From the NCBI GenBank assembly GCA_905221605.1, contig CAJNDS010002104.1, positions 583,001 to 647,000 of the forward strand: a stretch of 64,000 nucleotides of DNA, read 5' to 3'. Shown here piece by piece: positions 1 through 10,986 of this stretch; within the stretch, counting starts at the first letter, position 1; each line of letters opens with the position of its first letter. Both the position numbers and the translations under genes were made by a program. A model generated the notes under the pieces. The model worked only from the letters and a program-made list of their open reading frames with translations, had not been told where the DNA came from and did not search any database. The stretch comes from Symbiodinium natans. Its lineage: Eukaryota > Sar > Dinophyceae > Suessiales > Symbiodiniaceae.

Positions 1-724
1 TACTGTAGCAGTAGCGGCAGCACTACAAGTAGCACAAGCGCGAGCAAGCGTCGGTCTCGAAGGGGCTCCTGTGGCAGGGACGATCTTTTTGTGTGTGAGA
101 GTCTACTCTTGCAACTCTGTCCTTCAACGCCTTGATGATGAGACTGGTCGCATTGGGCTCCACGTCCACCTGGTGTTTGCCACGAATAGGAGGAAGACCG
201 TGCTAGTGGCACATGTTTCCTGCTGCGAAAAAGACTGCGACACCGAGTGAAGCCTTGGCCGCGCGGTTTTGGATCGTCAGCTTGACCGTCACCCGGATCC
301 CCTTCCACTGGCTGGTGCCCTTGACGATGTCGTCCCCAACCTGGCACACCAGCGCCTGTATCTGTCAGGGAGCACAAAACATCCAGTGGCGCGCGGCGCC
401 TTCTTGGGCGACATTCCGAGCGGGCCAACCTTCGGAGCCAGCACAGAGCTCGGGGCCTGCTCACCGCCATACCTGGGCCACCCCCATCCACTTCGAGATC
501 ATGGGGCTTGTGGACCAGGAAGTTTCAAAATTGCGCGCAACATTCCGCGAAAGAACTTGCGGCTGCGGTGCTGGCGGAGGAACACCACCTTCACAGGATT
601 GCACGGGCGCAGGCACAGGCCAGACATGGCACGCATGACACGATCGCACACAAAGGCCAAGAAAAGCGGGTCTTCTCACGGAGGCCGATGCCTTCACTTC
701 GTTGGGGTCGAACTTCGGCGCCAT
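1..724 (-). CDS. RPL12: 60S ribosomal protein L12 (uL11), copy A, 3' end cut by window edge
   Basis: uL11 forms the base of the large-subunit stalk with the P proteins and the GTPase-associated rRNA. Exons on the minus strand: 692-724 ([14 protein letters not shown]), 572-588 (VVFLRQ), 400-472 ([22 protein letters not shown]), 254-340 ([14 protein letters not shown] to QNRAAK), 122-169 ([16 protein letters not shown]) and 53-68 (EPLRDR). Joined, they follow eukaryotic L12 residue by residue to about residue 92. The remaining exons lie beyond base 1. Introns begin GC or GA and end AG|G. Coding differences seen against copies B and C are synonymous (a Pro codon in exon 3, the first Val codon of exon 4). 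Bases 1-260 match 4797-5060 essentially exactly, so the duplication or gene conversion is recent. The family assignment is certain; intron ends are inferred. Confidence 0.93.
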
Positions 725-867
725 GGCTGCGAGGGCTGCGCGAGGCCACGCCCGGGATCCCGCTGCGAGCCCAGGCAAACAGGTCAAGCAGTTGGATAGG
801 CGGGAGGCATTGGTCGACTTCGAAGCTCTCCCAAAGACCATACACCAAAATTCTTCCCCACCTGAAG

Positions 868-2389
868 CTAACATCTCCGAAATGATCGCGATGCCTGCGG
901 CAGCACATCGCTTCCAGGATCATGTGCACCGCCGGCAGGTTGCCGTCGGCGGCGCGCAGCAGGCTGTTGAAGGTGATCGTGTCCGCAGTCAGCCGCCTCA
1001 GCCAACGGGAACAACGAGAAACGAGGACCGTCGATGACCACCAGACCGCGGCTTCGCCTCTACAGGCTTCTCAGGCCCTTCGACACAGTGTACGAAAACA
1101 TGTCCTACTGCATGTCCTACTGGGTACCTTCCAGTGCGATCCTTGGCGAGGCACTGGTCCTCAAGCGCTTCAAGCATTGCCAGCGCTTGCTGCCAGTCGC
1201 CGCATGCCACGATGCAGCTGTTGAACGTGATCAAGTTCGGCACAAGGCGCCATCTCTCCATGTCCTTCTCATTGTTGATGTTAACCGGAAAGCACTTCGA
1301 ATCTTACAGAGGCCGCTCAACGCACTTACCTGTTGAGAGCACCGGCGCTGACCATCAGGGGTCATCATTAGCGATCAGGCTAGCCCACAAAACATCCACT
1401 CGCCCGTCCCCGATCCCGGGCCGGTCCTGTAACAAATGCAGGGCTTCTTGTTGATTTCTGGATGTGTGGGAGGACGCAGCAAATGAAGCAATGACGGTGT
1501 TGAAGCTGATGACCGTTGGTCTCACCTAGGAGTGTCAAGCAGGGAAGAACTTGCAAATCCGCCGCAACCTAAGCAGAGTGAGAGCGAAAGGAAAGATCGA
1601 GCTGCCTCCTCGCGAAGCATCTGTCTGAAGATCTCCGGAGCTTTCTGAGGAGCGACATCCATCAGGGAGTTGTAGGTCACGGTATCCGGTGCAACCTGCT
1701 CTGATACCATGAGCTCCAAGAGAGCTATCCCAGCCACCCACCGGCTCCCAGCCAGCCCACTCATGGCAGAGTTGAAGCTGAAGGTGTCACGGGCCAACTT
1801 TCGCCGTGGGATGTCCTCAAGCAGCAGCAGAGACTGTTGCCAGCTCTTTGCTCGTGCACATGCCGCGATCGCCGTATTGAAGGTTGTCAGATCGGGAGCT
1901 GTAGCCGTGCTGAAGAGGTGGAGGGCCTCTCTCCACTTCTGGCTTCGGGAACAGGCGCCCATGACCGTGTTCACGCCAATTGGCCCCATGCTCACTTCAG
2001 CTGCTTCTGCTACTTCAAGAAGTGCACTTGCATGCTTCCACTGGCTGGATTTGGAGCAGGCATTGATGGCAGCACCAAAAGGTTTGGGGTCCTGACTTGC
2101 AAGCACAAGTACCAGCTAGTCGCTGTTAGAACCAAAAAAGGAGCTGAGATGCAGCTGTAAGACTCCTAATCTCAAACGATCCCGCGCATACTCGGGGGGC
2201 AGACAGGATACTGGCAGGCTCAAAGTCTTTAAAGTGCAAGATGTGCCAAGTGTCTGGGTCGAGCTCGCTCTTGACCATCTGAAAGAGTAGATCCAGCGCA
2301 CTCTGCCAATCACCAGCTCTTGCCAAGGCGGCGATGGCTACCGCATACCTGGGGGCAGAACGGACGTGAGCTTCTAAGCAGCACTTCAT
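868..2389 (-). CDS. multi-exon pentatricopeptide-repeat (PPR) protein
   Basis: PPR proteins bind RNA, usually in plastids or mitochondria, in processing, editing or translation. Exon-like blocks, 5' to 3': about 2230-2350 (YAVAIAALARAGDWQSALDL, after an AG|G acceptor), 1610-2100 (several motifs: PKPFGAAINACSKSSQWKHA, PDLTTFNTAIAACARAKSWQ, DTFSFNSAMSGLAGSRW, PDTVTYNSLMD), 1110-1265 (PNLITFNSCIVACGDWQQAL) and 868-990 (ADTITFNSLLRAADGN). At least six degenerate 35-residue motifs are visible. No signal peptide or credible first ATG was found, so the 5' end may lie above 2389. The gene is in the same orientation as RPL12 copies A and B and sits between them; its 3' end abuts copy A. Alternative class: a PPR pseudogene. 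I favour a functional gene because the 1.6-2.1 kb exon is long and open. Confidence 0.72.
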
Positions 2390-4033
2390 GCATTTTGTAA
2401 GCCCTTATAATGTGAATCAATAACTCTACTAACGCATAGAAGTATACAGTATACCCCATTTGAGGTCGACAGTCCCCTGCATCGCCGATGTCCCCAGCAG
2501 GAAAGTACAGGCGACAAACCTCCGAGTCTTGAAAAAGCCAGTCATATTATGCCGCCAGGAGTACTGTCGCGTAGTCCGAATCCAGCCATTTTGGGACAAT
2601 GTGGCCACCTGAGCAGTCAGCTCAACGGCAAGAAAGTGTTTCAGGGGGGCATCAGTTTTACTCTGACCTTGAAATCGTGTGAAAACCGACCGCCAACTCC
2701 GAATTTCTCGGAACCGAGGCACTGCTTTGGCTTGGCTCTTGGGAGACGCAGAGCGGTCGCGAAGCAAAGCTGTAAGGGCCTCCGGACCGGAAGCCCCCTC
2801 CCCACCCCTACATATCCCTACATATCGCTACATATCCCTACATATCCCTACATATCCCTACATATCCCTACATATCCCTGCATATCCCTGCAAATCCCTA
2901 GGGCAAAGGGGGAAGGGGCAGCTCGTTAATGCACAAGAAGCGCTGTGTGGGCAAGGGATTCTGAGACGTGCCAGGCCTCTCTCTCTGAGACTGCCATTTC
3001 GGAGGCACCTCTGAAAGATCCACGATGTGCATCTCGTAGCGCAAGTGCCAGCCCAAATGGGGCACGAGAGCCAACGTTGGCATTGCCGTCGGGCCGTGAG
3101 CCTACTCGAGATCGAAGTGGAAGCTGCCTTGCCAAGCTACTGATTGCCTACTTGACTCGGGATGTGTTAACAAACCCGTCGCAACTTGTCAAACCGGCAC
3201 TTACTCATATGTTTGTTAAATCACAATGGGTGCAGCTGCGCGCACACCTCTGACCTTTGACCTGTGCGATCTCTACCACGTCGCGCGACCTCACCGTGCC
3301 CAGCTGCCACTCACCGCGAATGTCCTCTCGGTCACCATCGCAGCGCCATGGCGTGAAGCGAGTTCAAGGTCGGCAGGAATCTTGGCGGCAAGCTCATCAA
3401 TTTATACACATGGGTCTCTGCTTGCCTTGGTATGCTGCACATCGTTGCACCATCTGCCCTCCACATGATGCAGCATTTCGGTCTTGAACCGGGTGTCTCT
3501 GCCGAGTCGACCAAGCATGCAAGGCAAACCGCGTCCACAAAAATACTCAGCTGGCAGACTTGCTGGCCGACTCCTCAGAGTGTTGGCTCATGGGCTCTGT
3601 CTTAGCAGTTTCAGCTGAGGGTCCAAGCTCGGCGATTCTGGCCGAAAACACAAACCATTTCAAGCAGCTGGCACTTCTGAATTTGAATTAAGAGATATGA
3701 TATGACGTGAGAGGAACGACTTGCGCAATCGTTTGTCCCTCTTGTCAATTTGGCAGAGTCACGGCTGTGCCATCTGAGACAAGCTGGCTAGGCCTGGCAA
3801 ACGCGTGCCCATCATCCCCCATCATACAGAAGCATTGCGTGTCCGAGTCCACACACACTGCAGGATACACACTTTTGTGCCTCGCGCAGTCTGACTTCCT
3901 CTAAATGTCTGACCAGAAGGGTCGTCAGGGAAGGTCCGATCTAGTGAGTCGAGAGTTGTGGAGTGCATAGTTTGAAAAGGCCTTGGACTTGTGCTGGGGG
4001 GCACTAAAGGGCTGAGACTCCACCGCACGATGC
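2390..4033. other. spacer between RPL12 copy B and the PPR gene
   Basis: No gene recognised. It holds the 10-bp minisatellite described separately. The open frames here are short, lack family motifs and do not continue across plausible splice sites. Confidence 0.5.
2811..2900. repeat. 10-bp minisatellite (CATATCCCTA), nine units
   Basis: Nine exact-length units in perfect 10-bp register, with substitutions only (CATATCGCTA, CATATCCCTG, CAAATCCCTA). It is preceded by one degenerate unit at 2801-2810. Confidence 0.95.
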
Positions 4034-5526
4034 TCACTCAGCCGGCAGCTCCCACTCCTCATTGTCGATGGCCTCTACAACAGTGCTTACTGAAAGTGTT
4101 GTGAGACCTGACAGACCTCACAGCACATGCTGTCCGGACAGCCTCAGCCTCACATGGACTCTGCTGAGAGACTTCGACTTGCGATGACTTGAGATGACTT
4201 AAGAAGACTTGAGATGACTTGCGATGGCTTGCGATGACGTGCGATGACTAGAGATTGTTGTGGCATGCTGTGGCAACGTCTCTGCCACACAATCCCCGAC
4301 GGCAGACCTCCTGCAGGGCAATGGGCTTCTGGCCGTCCACGGTGCAGCCGACAGCGAAGCAGGTGCCCAAGATCTCCTGCACGAACTGAGACTTGGCTGA
4401 CCTCCTGCTCAACTGCTTCCTTCGGCACTGGGTCTCCTTTGCCGTGCCCTTGAACTCCTTTGCCAAGCTTTTCTTTCGCATCTGGCGGCAAATGTCCTAC
4501 CAGAAGCACATGTGGTATTGAGCCTGCGAGCAACAGCCAAGAAGTTCCGTCAACCACGATTAGCGCGAACGATGTCTGAATCTGCACAGAACCTATCAGA
4601 ACTTATCACAACCTATCACAACCTATCAAACCCTATCCGAAACATTAGCAGAACAGACTTGGCACGACCCCCCCCCCCCCACCACCCCCCACGTCCAGAA
4701 AGACATTCTTTGTGAGGTTGCCACTATGCTTGATGTTTTTCGTCTTCTTTCCTTGAAAGCTGCGGAAGAATGGACGATTGCTGAGGCATCAGCAGCTACT
4801 GTAGCAGTAGCGGCAGCACTACAAGTAGCACAAGCGCGAGCAAGCGTCGGTCTCGAAGGGGCTCCTGTGGCAGGGACGATCTTTTTGTGTGTGAGAGTCT
4901 ACTCTTGCAACTCTGTCCTTCAACGCCTTGATGATGAGACTGGTCGCATTGGGCTCCACGTCCACCTGGTGTTTGCCACGAATAGGAGGAAGACCGTGCT
5001 AGTGGCACATGTTTCCTGCTGCGAAAAAGACTGCGACACCGAGTGAAGCCTTGGCCGCGCGGTTTTGGATCGTCAGCTTGACCGTCACCCGGATCCCCTT
5101 CCACTGGCTGGTGCCCTTGACGATGTCGTCCCCCACCTGGCACACCAGGACTGTGCCCGTACGGGAGCATAAAACATCCAGCAGCGCGCGGCGCCTTCTT
5201 GGGCGACATTCCGAGCGGGCCAACCTTTGGAGCCAGCACAGAGCTCGGGGCCTGCTCACCGCCATACCTGGGCCACTTCCATCCACTTCGAGATCATGGG
5301 GCTGGCGGACTTGCGGACCAGGAAGATTCAAAATTGCGCGCAACATCTTGCGAAGAACTTGCGGCTGCGGTGCTGGCGGAGGAACACCACCTTCACAGGA
5401 TTGCACGGGCGCAGGCACAGGCCAAACATTGCACTCGTTACACGCTTGCACACAAAGGCCAAGAAAGGCGGTTCTTCTCACGGAGGCCGATGCCTTCACT
5501 TCGTTGGGGTCGAACTTCGGCGCCAT
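4034..5526 (-). CDS. RPL12: 60S ribosomal protein L12 (uL11), copy B, complete
   Basis: Complete gene from ATG at 5526 to TGA at 4034-4036. Exons: 5494-5526, 5374-5390, 5195-5267, 5050-5136, 4918-4965, 4849-4864, 4711-4751 ([13 protein letters not shown], end uncertain), about 4565-4581, 4437-4496 ([20 protein letters not shown]), 4308-4376 ([18 protein letters not shown]) and 4034-4072 ([12 protein letters not shown], stop). The spliced product is about 165 residues, the usual length for eukaryotic L12. Donors are GC or GA except intron 10, which starts GT here and GC in copy C. Intron 7 is short (about 129 bp). The start lies only 384 bp downstream of the stop of copy C, a tandem arrangement typical of dinoflagellate housekeeping genes. 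The 5' part is nearly identical to copy A. The exon 7/8 junction is the one boundary I could not settle. Confidence 0.93.
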
Positions 5527-5909
5527 GGCTGCGAGGGCTGCGCGAGGCCACGCGATCCCGCTGCGAGCCCAACAGCCCATGAAGCAGCTGCCTCAACCCA
5601 AGCCCCACCATCAATGCGGAGAAATCAGGAAGCCTGAAACTAGCTCAGTGGCGGAACGGTGCTTTGCGATGCCATAACAACAGACGATCACGATTGTGAA
5701 CTGCGCGATATTGCTCTCACATCTTAGTCTTCGCTACGATGCTTGTGGGTCTCCAGCTTTTGCCTCGCGCCGATTGACTCCCGCAGCATGAAGGGCACAA
5801 ACCGACTGGCTGAAAGCTCTTAAGTCGTCAGGGAATGGCTTGTTGTGAGTGCTTTGTGCTCAGGAGTTTGATTGGATGCCACCACGAACGAAACCTCACC
5901 TCGCGATGC
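5527..5909. other. short spacer between tandem RPL12 copies C and B
   Basis: 383 bp without a coding signal. AG dinucleotides lie just upstream of the copy B ATG (5526) and could accept the trans-spliced leader. No spliced-leader sequence is encoded here. Confidence 0.5.
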
Positions 5910-8499
5910 TCACTCAGCCGGCAGCTCCCACTCCTCGTTGTCGATGGCCTCTACAACAGTGCATAGTGCAAGTGTTGTGAGGGGACAGCCTCAGCTTCAC
6001 ATGGACTCTGCTGAGAGACTTCAGAGACTTCAGAGACTTGAGAGACTTGAAATGACTTGAGATGGCGTGATTGAGATGACGTGCGATGACGTGCGATGGC
6101 TAGAGATTGTTGTGGCATGCTGTGGCAACGTCGCTGCCACACCATCCCCATCCCCGACAGCAGGCCTCTTGCAGGGCGATGGGCTTCTGGCCGTCCACAG
6201 TGCAGCCGACAGCGAAGCAGGTGCCCAAGATCTCCTGCACGAACTGAGACTTGGCTGACCTCCTGCTCAACTGCTTCCTTCGGCACTGGGTCTCCTTTGC
6301 CGTGCCCTTGAACTCCTTTGCCAAGCTTTTCTTTCGCATCTGGCGGCAAATGTCCTACCAGAAGCACATGTGGTATTGAGCCTGCGAGCAACAGCCAAGA
6401 AGTTCCGTCAACCACGATTAGCGCGAACGATGTCTGAACCTGCACAGAACCTAGGTGGAGGGGGGGTGGAGGGGGGTTGAGGGGGGGGGGTGGAGGAAGG
6501 TGGAGGGGGGTGGTGGAGGGGGGTGGAGGCGGAAGGGGGGGTGGAGGGGGTAGGGGGGGAGGGGGGTGAGGGGGGAGGGGTGGGAGGGGGTGGTAGGGTA
6601 GGGGGTGGAGGGTGGGGTGGAGGGGTGGAGGGGTGGAGGGGGAGGGGCGGCGGGGCGATAGGGGCGGGGGGTGGGGGTGTGGTTAGGGGTGGAGGGTGGA
6701 GGGGTGGAGGGGGGAGGGGTGGAGGGGTGGAGGGTGGAGGGGTGGAGGGTGGAGGGGTGGAGGGGTGGAGGGGTGGAGGGGTGGAGGGGTGGAGGGGGTG
6801 GGGTTGGGGGGGGTGGCGGGGTGGAGGGGTGGAGGGGTGGAGGGGGGAGGGGTGGTGGGAGGGGTGGTGGAGGGGTGGTGGAGGGGTGGTGGAGGGGTGG
6901 TGGAGGGTGGGGAGGGGTGGTGGGGTGGTGTGCGTGGGTGGGGTGTGGGGAGGGGTGGTTGGAGGGGGGGTGGAGGGGTGTGTGGAGGGTTGGTGGAGGG
7001 GTGGTTGGAGGGGTGGTGGAGGGTGGTGGTTGGAGGGTGGTGGAGGGGTGGGGAGGGGTGTGGAGGGGTGGTGGAGGGGTGGTGGAGGTGGGATGGAGGG
7101 GCGGAGGAGGGGCGGAGGGGGCGGAGGAGGGGCGGAGGGGCGGAGGGGTGAGGGAAGTGGAGGGTTGGAGGGGTGGAGGGGAGGGTGGAGGGGTGGAGGG
7201 GTGAGGGGGGAGGGGGGAGGGGGTGGCGTGGGTGGAGGGGTGGAGGGGTGGAGGGGTGAGGGTGGACGGGGTGAGGGGTGGAGGGGGTGGAGGGGTGGAG
7301 GGTGGAGGGGTTGGAGGGTTGGAGGGTGGGAGTGTGAGGGGTGGAGGGGTGGAGGGGTGGAGGGGTGAGGGGTGGAGGGGTGGAGGGTTGGAGGGGATGG
7401 AGGGGTGGAGGGTGGAGGGGTGGAGGGGTGGAGGGGTGGAGGGGTGGAGGGGTGGAGGGGTGGAGGGGTGGAGGGGTGGAGGGGTGGAGGGGTGGAGGGG
7501 TGGAGGGGTGGAGGGGTGGAGGGGGTGTCAGAACCTTTCCGAACCTGCCTCTTGCAGCTGCTTCTTGTAGTTACCGGAATGCAGCAGAACATTGGCAGAA
7601 CCGACTTGGCACGCCCCCCCCCCCCACAACCACCCCCCACGTCCAGAAAGACGTTCTTTGTGAGGTTGCCACTATGCTTGATGTTCTTCGTCTTCTTTCC
7701 TTGAAAGCTGCGGATACATGGACGGTTGCTCAGGTCGTAGCGGCTACCGTAGCAGTAGCGGCAAAGCGCAGGCAAGCGTCGGTCTCGAAGGGGCTCCTGT
7801 CGGCTGCAGGGGCTCTCTTGGCGTGAGAGTGCTGCATTGCTGCATGCATAACTTGCAACTCTGTCCTTCAATGCCTTGATGATGAGACTGGTCGCATTGG
7901 GCTCCACGTCCACCTCGTGCTTGCCACGAATGGGAGCAAGACGGCGCTTCCGACGCACGTTTCCCGCTGCGACAGAGACTGCGACAGAGATTGCAACAGA
8001 GACTACGCTCCAGAGATCACCGAGTAAAGCCTTGGCCGCGCGGTTTTGGATCGTCAGCTTGACCGTCACCCGGATCCCCTTCCACTGGCTGGTGCCCTTG
8101 ACGATGTCGTCCCCCACCTGGCACACCAGGACTGTGCCCGTACGGGAGCATAAAACATCCAGCAGCGCGCGGCGCCTTCTTGGGCGACATTCCGAGCGGG
8201 CCAACCTTTGGAGCCAGCACAGAGCTCGGGGCCTGCTCACCGCCATACCTGGGCCACTTCCATCCACTTCGAGATCATGGGGCTGGCGGACCAGGAAGTT
8301 TCAAAATTGCGTGCAACATCTTGCGAAGAACTTGCGGCTGCGGTGCTGGCGGAGGAACACCACCTTCACAGGATTGCACGGGCGCAGGCACAGGCCAAAC
8401 ATTGCACTCGTTACACGCTTGCACACAAAGGCCAAGAAAGGCGGTTCTTCTCACGGAGGCCGATGCCTTCACTTCGTTGGGGTCGAACTTCGGCGCCAT
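5910..8499 (-). CDS. RPL12: 60S ribosomal protein L12 (uL11), copy C, complete, with expanded intron 7
   Basis: Complete from ATG at 8499 to TGA at 5910-5912. Exons: 8467-8499, 8347-8363, 8176-8248, 8031-8117, 7866-7913, 7781-7796, 7659-7699, about 6423-6439, 6295-6354, 6166-6234 and 5910-5948. The predicted product is about 165 residues and, in the exons compared, encodes the same protein as copy B apart from uncertain residues at exon 8. Donors: introns 1-4, 8 and 10 GC; 5, 6 and 9 GA; intron 7 unresolved; acceptors AG|G throughout. Intron 7 is about 1.2 kb because of a G-rich minisatellite (6455-7526) absent from copy B. Intron 4 carries a small insertion relative to A and B. The sequence upstream of the ATG matches copy A for about 100 bp and then becomes a PPR-like remnant. 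Confidence 0.93.
6455..7526. repeat. ~1.07 kb G-rich minisatellite (TGGAGGGG)n inside RPL12 copy C intron 7
   Basis: Plus strand is an 8-bp TGGAGGGG unit with many variants (GGTGG, GGGTGGTGG, GGCGGAGG). The most regular stretch is about 7400-7526. The G-rich strand has dense G-quadruplex potential; the transcript would carry the C-rich complement. It splits no exon: flanking exons at 7659-7699 and about 6423-6439 are intact. Confidence 0.97.
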
Positions 8500-8599
8500 G
8501 GCTGCGAGGGCTGCGCGAGGCCACGCCCGGGATCCCGCTGCGAGCCCAGGCAAACAGGTCAAGCAGTTGGATAGGCGGGAGGCATTGGTCCACTAGGAA

Positions 8600-8760
8600 G
8601 CTCTCTTCAGCAACACGCTTCGCCTCAAACGAACACCTCCGAAATGATCGATCGCTTCCAGGACCAGGTGCACCGCCGGCACGTTGCCGTCGGGGCGCGG
8701 CAGGCTGTTGCAGGCAATGGCACAGCTGGAGTTCTGGGCGTGCTTGACGCATCCGGATGC
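8600..8760 (-). pseudogene. PPR-motif remnant upstream of RPL12 copy C
   Basis: The minus strand reads CNSLPRPDGNVPAVHLVLEA, which corresponds to FNSLLRAADGNLPAVHMILEA at the end of the PPR gene upstream of copy A (868-990). The similarity continues from the RPL12 copies into this segment, so the PPR 3' end was copied together with RPL12. No further PPR exons follow at 8.8-10 kb, so I regard it as a non-functional fragment. Confidence 0.65.
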
Positions 8761-10430
8761 CTGCTTGGATATGGGAGCCTTCCTGAACACGCACGCTAGG
8801 GAGCCAGAGTGAGGCGGAAAGTCAATCGGAACAGCGCCAAAACGTGTCTATATCTCAGTTGTGCAATCCCGCTTCTCTCTTTGTTCCCTGCGGCTGACAA
8901 GAAACGTGGTGGCTTGGGCAATGGACGGACTTTCAGCATGCCACTCGAGCTGCGGGACGTGCTTCAATCAAACATGTGTTGTCCTTTGCTGCGGTCTTTG
9001 TGCTTTGCTTCTAGGCAATTTCCAGGCATGCTGAGGCTCACAGAGTCCAACATGGGTGGCTTGGCCTCCAAGGTTGCGATCACCCTTTTTTCGCAACATG
9101 CATGCCACACACATGCAATACTCACGCCATACTCTTGCGACACTCCTTCATTCAACACTACATGCAAAACTGCCAAAGTGGAATGTCAGCATTTTGTGCA
9201 TTTACAACCCTCCAAATCTACGAGTTACTAGATTTTACATGCAAATCTGCAAATCACTGAAATTCCTACTTGTCCAGGGTTTTGGCAGCTTCGCATGCAG
9301 TGTGGCCTGAGTGTCGCATGACGCTTTCAGACGAAAAAAACGTACAGCTTTGGATCTGCAACTTGCCTCGCTTTTGGAACCTAGACGCAGCAATCCTCGA
9401 AACACCGCTCTCGCATCCGCGTCCCGAGCTTTTCTCTCACCCATGCAACTCACTTGGTCATCTGGAAACCCACGTCCCGAGATTTTGGTCTCACCCACCA
9501 AAAGAGACTGTGGGTGGATGACATCTCGCACCACGGCACAATACGGCACATGTGAACATTCCCATCTGGTCAAATCCCCCACATGCCCCTCTTTTCACAT
9601 TGGCTCTGGGAAGCAAAATCTGGAGCAACACGTGCCAATGCTGCAAAGGGCTTCTATAGGCTGTCAATCTACCCACCGCATGACACACAGCACGTAAAGG
9701 GCAACGTTTGAGCTTGTGACCCCCACTCGCGTCTTGACAGGCGCTGTGACACTGCACATCCTTCGCTTAAGCTTGTTACCACGAACTTGGGTTCTGCAAG
9801 CATCCTTTGTAGGAACACGAGTCGCAGAGGAACAACAACTTCCTGATTCGTTCACACTCTGGGCGTCTTGGTCTCTGCTCGTGTCCTTCAACTCAAGCAA
9901 ATTTTTTATGTGGCCCTTAAGAAGAAAGAAGCCATATTTCTGCATCACGCAACGCACTGGGAATGATCATCTTCATTTTGCCATGGCCTGGACGAGGGCA
10001 CCCACTTGAAGCCTTGAAGCCATTGCGGGGCCGGATCCCTGCATGGAGTCTTGGGAGGGATCCGGCACCTCCCCAAGGCTCTCAGATCTGCTCTCAGGAA
10101 ACACTTGGCTTCTCACAAGCAGTATAGGGTTTTTTTTGTTTTGTGCGGCCCTCAGAAGCAGCATAACGCGCTAGGGGTTAGGGCTTCAGGAGTCCTAGAC
10201 AGCAAGCCGGGCGCTCACTTGGTTTCTAACGCCCATCAGGCCGCCTCTCGTCAGGTGCGAGTTCTTTGGGCTCTGAGGTCAAGCTGTTTCAGCTTGCCCG
10301 AACCAGGAAACGGCCAACCTCGGCAGGATCTTTGCTGCCGCGGATCTTTTGGGGGCTCCGGGATGGAGGTTTTTGAAGGGGCCAGACAGCCGATGAGTTC
10401 CGATGGCTTGCGACACTTGTCCTAAACTAA
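8761..10430. other. spacer, no gene recognised
   Basis: Short open frames on both strands show no family motif and no splice-consistent continuation. A perfect hairpin at 10030-10066 and a telomeric array at 10431-10467 are listed separately. Confidence 0.45.
10030..10066. repeat. perfect 11-bp inverted repeat (hairpin)
   Basis: Arms GCCGGATCCCT (10030-10040) and AGGGATCCGGC (10056-10066) are exact complements around a 15-nt loop. Function unknown; it has the form of a terminator or a mobile-element end, but no gene abuts it. Confidence 0.85.
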
Positions 10431-10467
10431 CCCTAAACCCTAAACCCTAAACCCTAAACCCTAAACC
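10431..10467. repeat. interstitial telomeric array (CCCTAAA), about 5 units
   Basis: Five consecutive exact CCCTAAA heptamers on the plus strand, flanked by degenerate CCTAAACTAA and CCGTCCTAAAG. Confidence 0.97.
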
Positions 10468-10986
10468 GTCCTAAAGACGACTTCGCCAGGCTCCACCACG
10501 GCGGACTCCACCCTGGAAGGAAACGACTACCACATGCTGCAGCACTTCTTGTGCTGCATCAAAAGCACAACCAGCGCATCATCAGCTCAAACTCGCTCAG
10601 CTCGCTTGTCAGCAAGCCAGGGATGGTCCCGGTTCGTCACGTCTGCCCTGCGGGAGCTCAGAAGCAAAACGGCGACTCGGGGGAAAAAAGAAAAAAGGCA
10701 AGCAAGCAACCGAAGGAGGTCCTGCCGAACTGGGCCGAAAAGAGGTATCCATCGATGTGCTATCCCCTCCGTGGCTGCTAGGCCTTGGGGAAGTGCCACT
10801 GCAAAATGCCAAGGAGCACATGGTTCCCAAACGAAATCGAAGCCGCAGCCGCGTGTTGGATTGCTTAGCCACGGCACAGACTGCCCATGCGACGGAAGTA
10901 CGACGGCCTGCAAGAATTGACTAAATTGGGGCGTGCTTGGCGAGAATCCCGGCCCAAGTTAGGCTTAACAGGCTTAACATGCCTTC

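Noticed and set aside
2574-2592. AGCCATTTTGG, another spliced-leader-like string
   Set aside because: The match stops before GCTCAAG and the context has no gene; best explained by chance.
6490-7570. Several plus-strand Gly/Trp/Glu-rich frames
   Set aside because: Translations of the TGGAGGGG minisatellite in all three phases; no start context and no continuation.
6408-8267. A 619-codon minus-strand frame rich in Ser-Thr-Pro-Pro-His, resembling a proline-rich cell-wall or secreted protein
   Set aside because: It is RPL12 exons 4-7 read through introns and the C-rich strand of the intron-7 minisatellite. The repeat, not selection, keeps the frame open.
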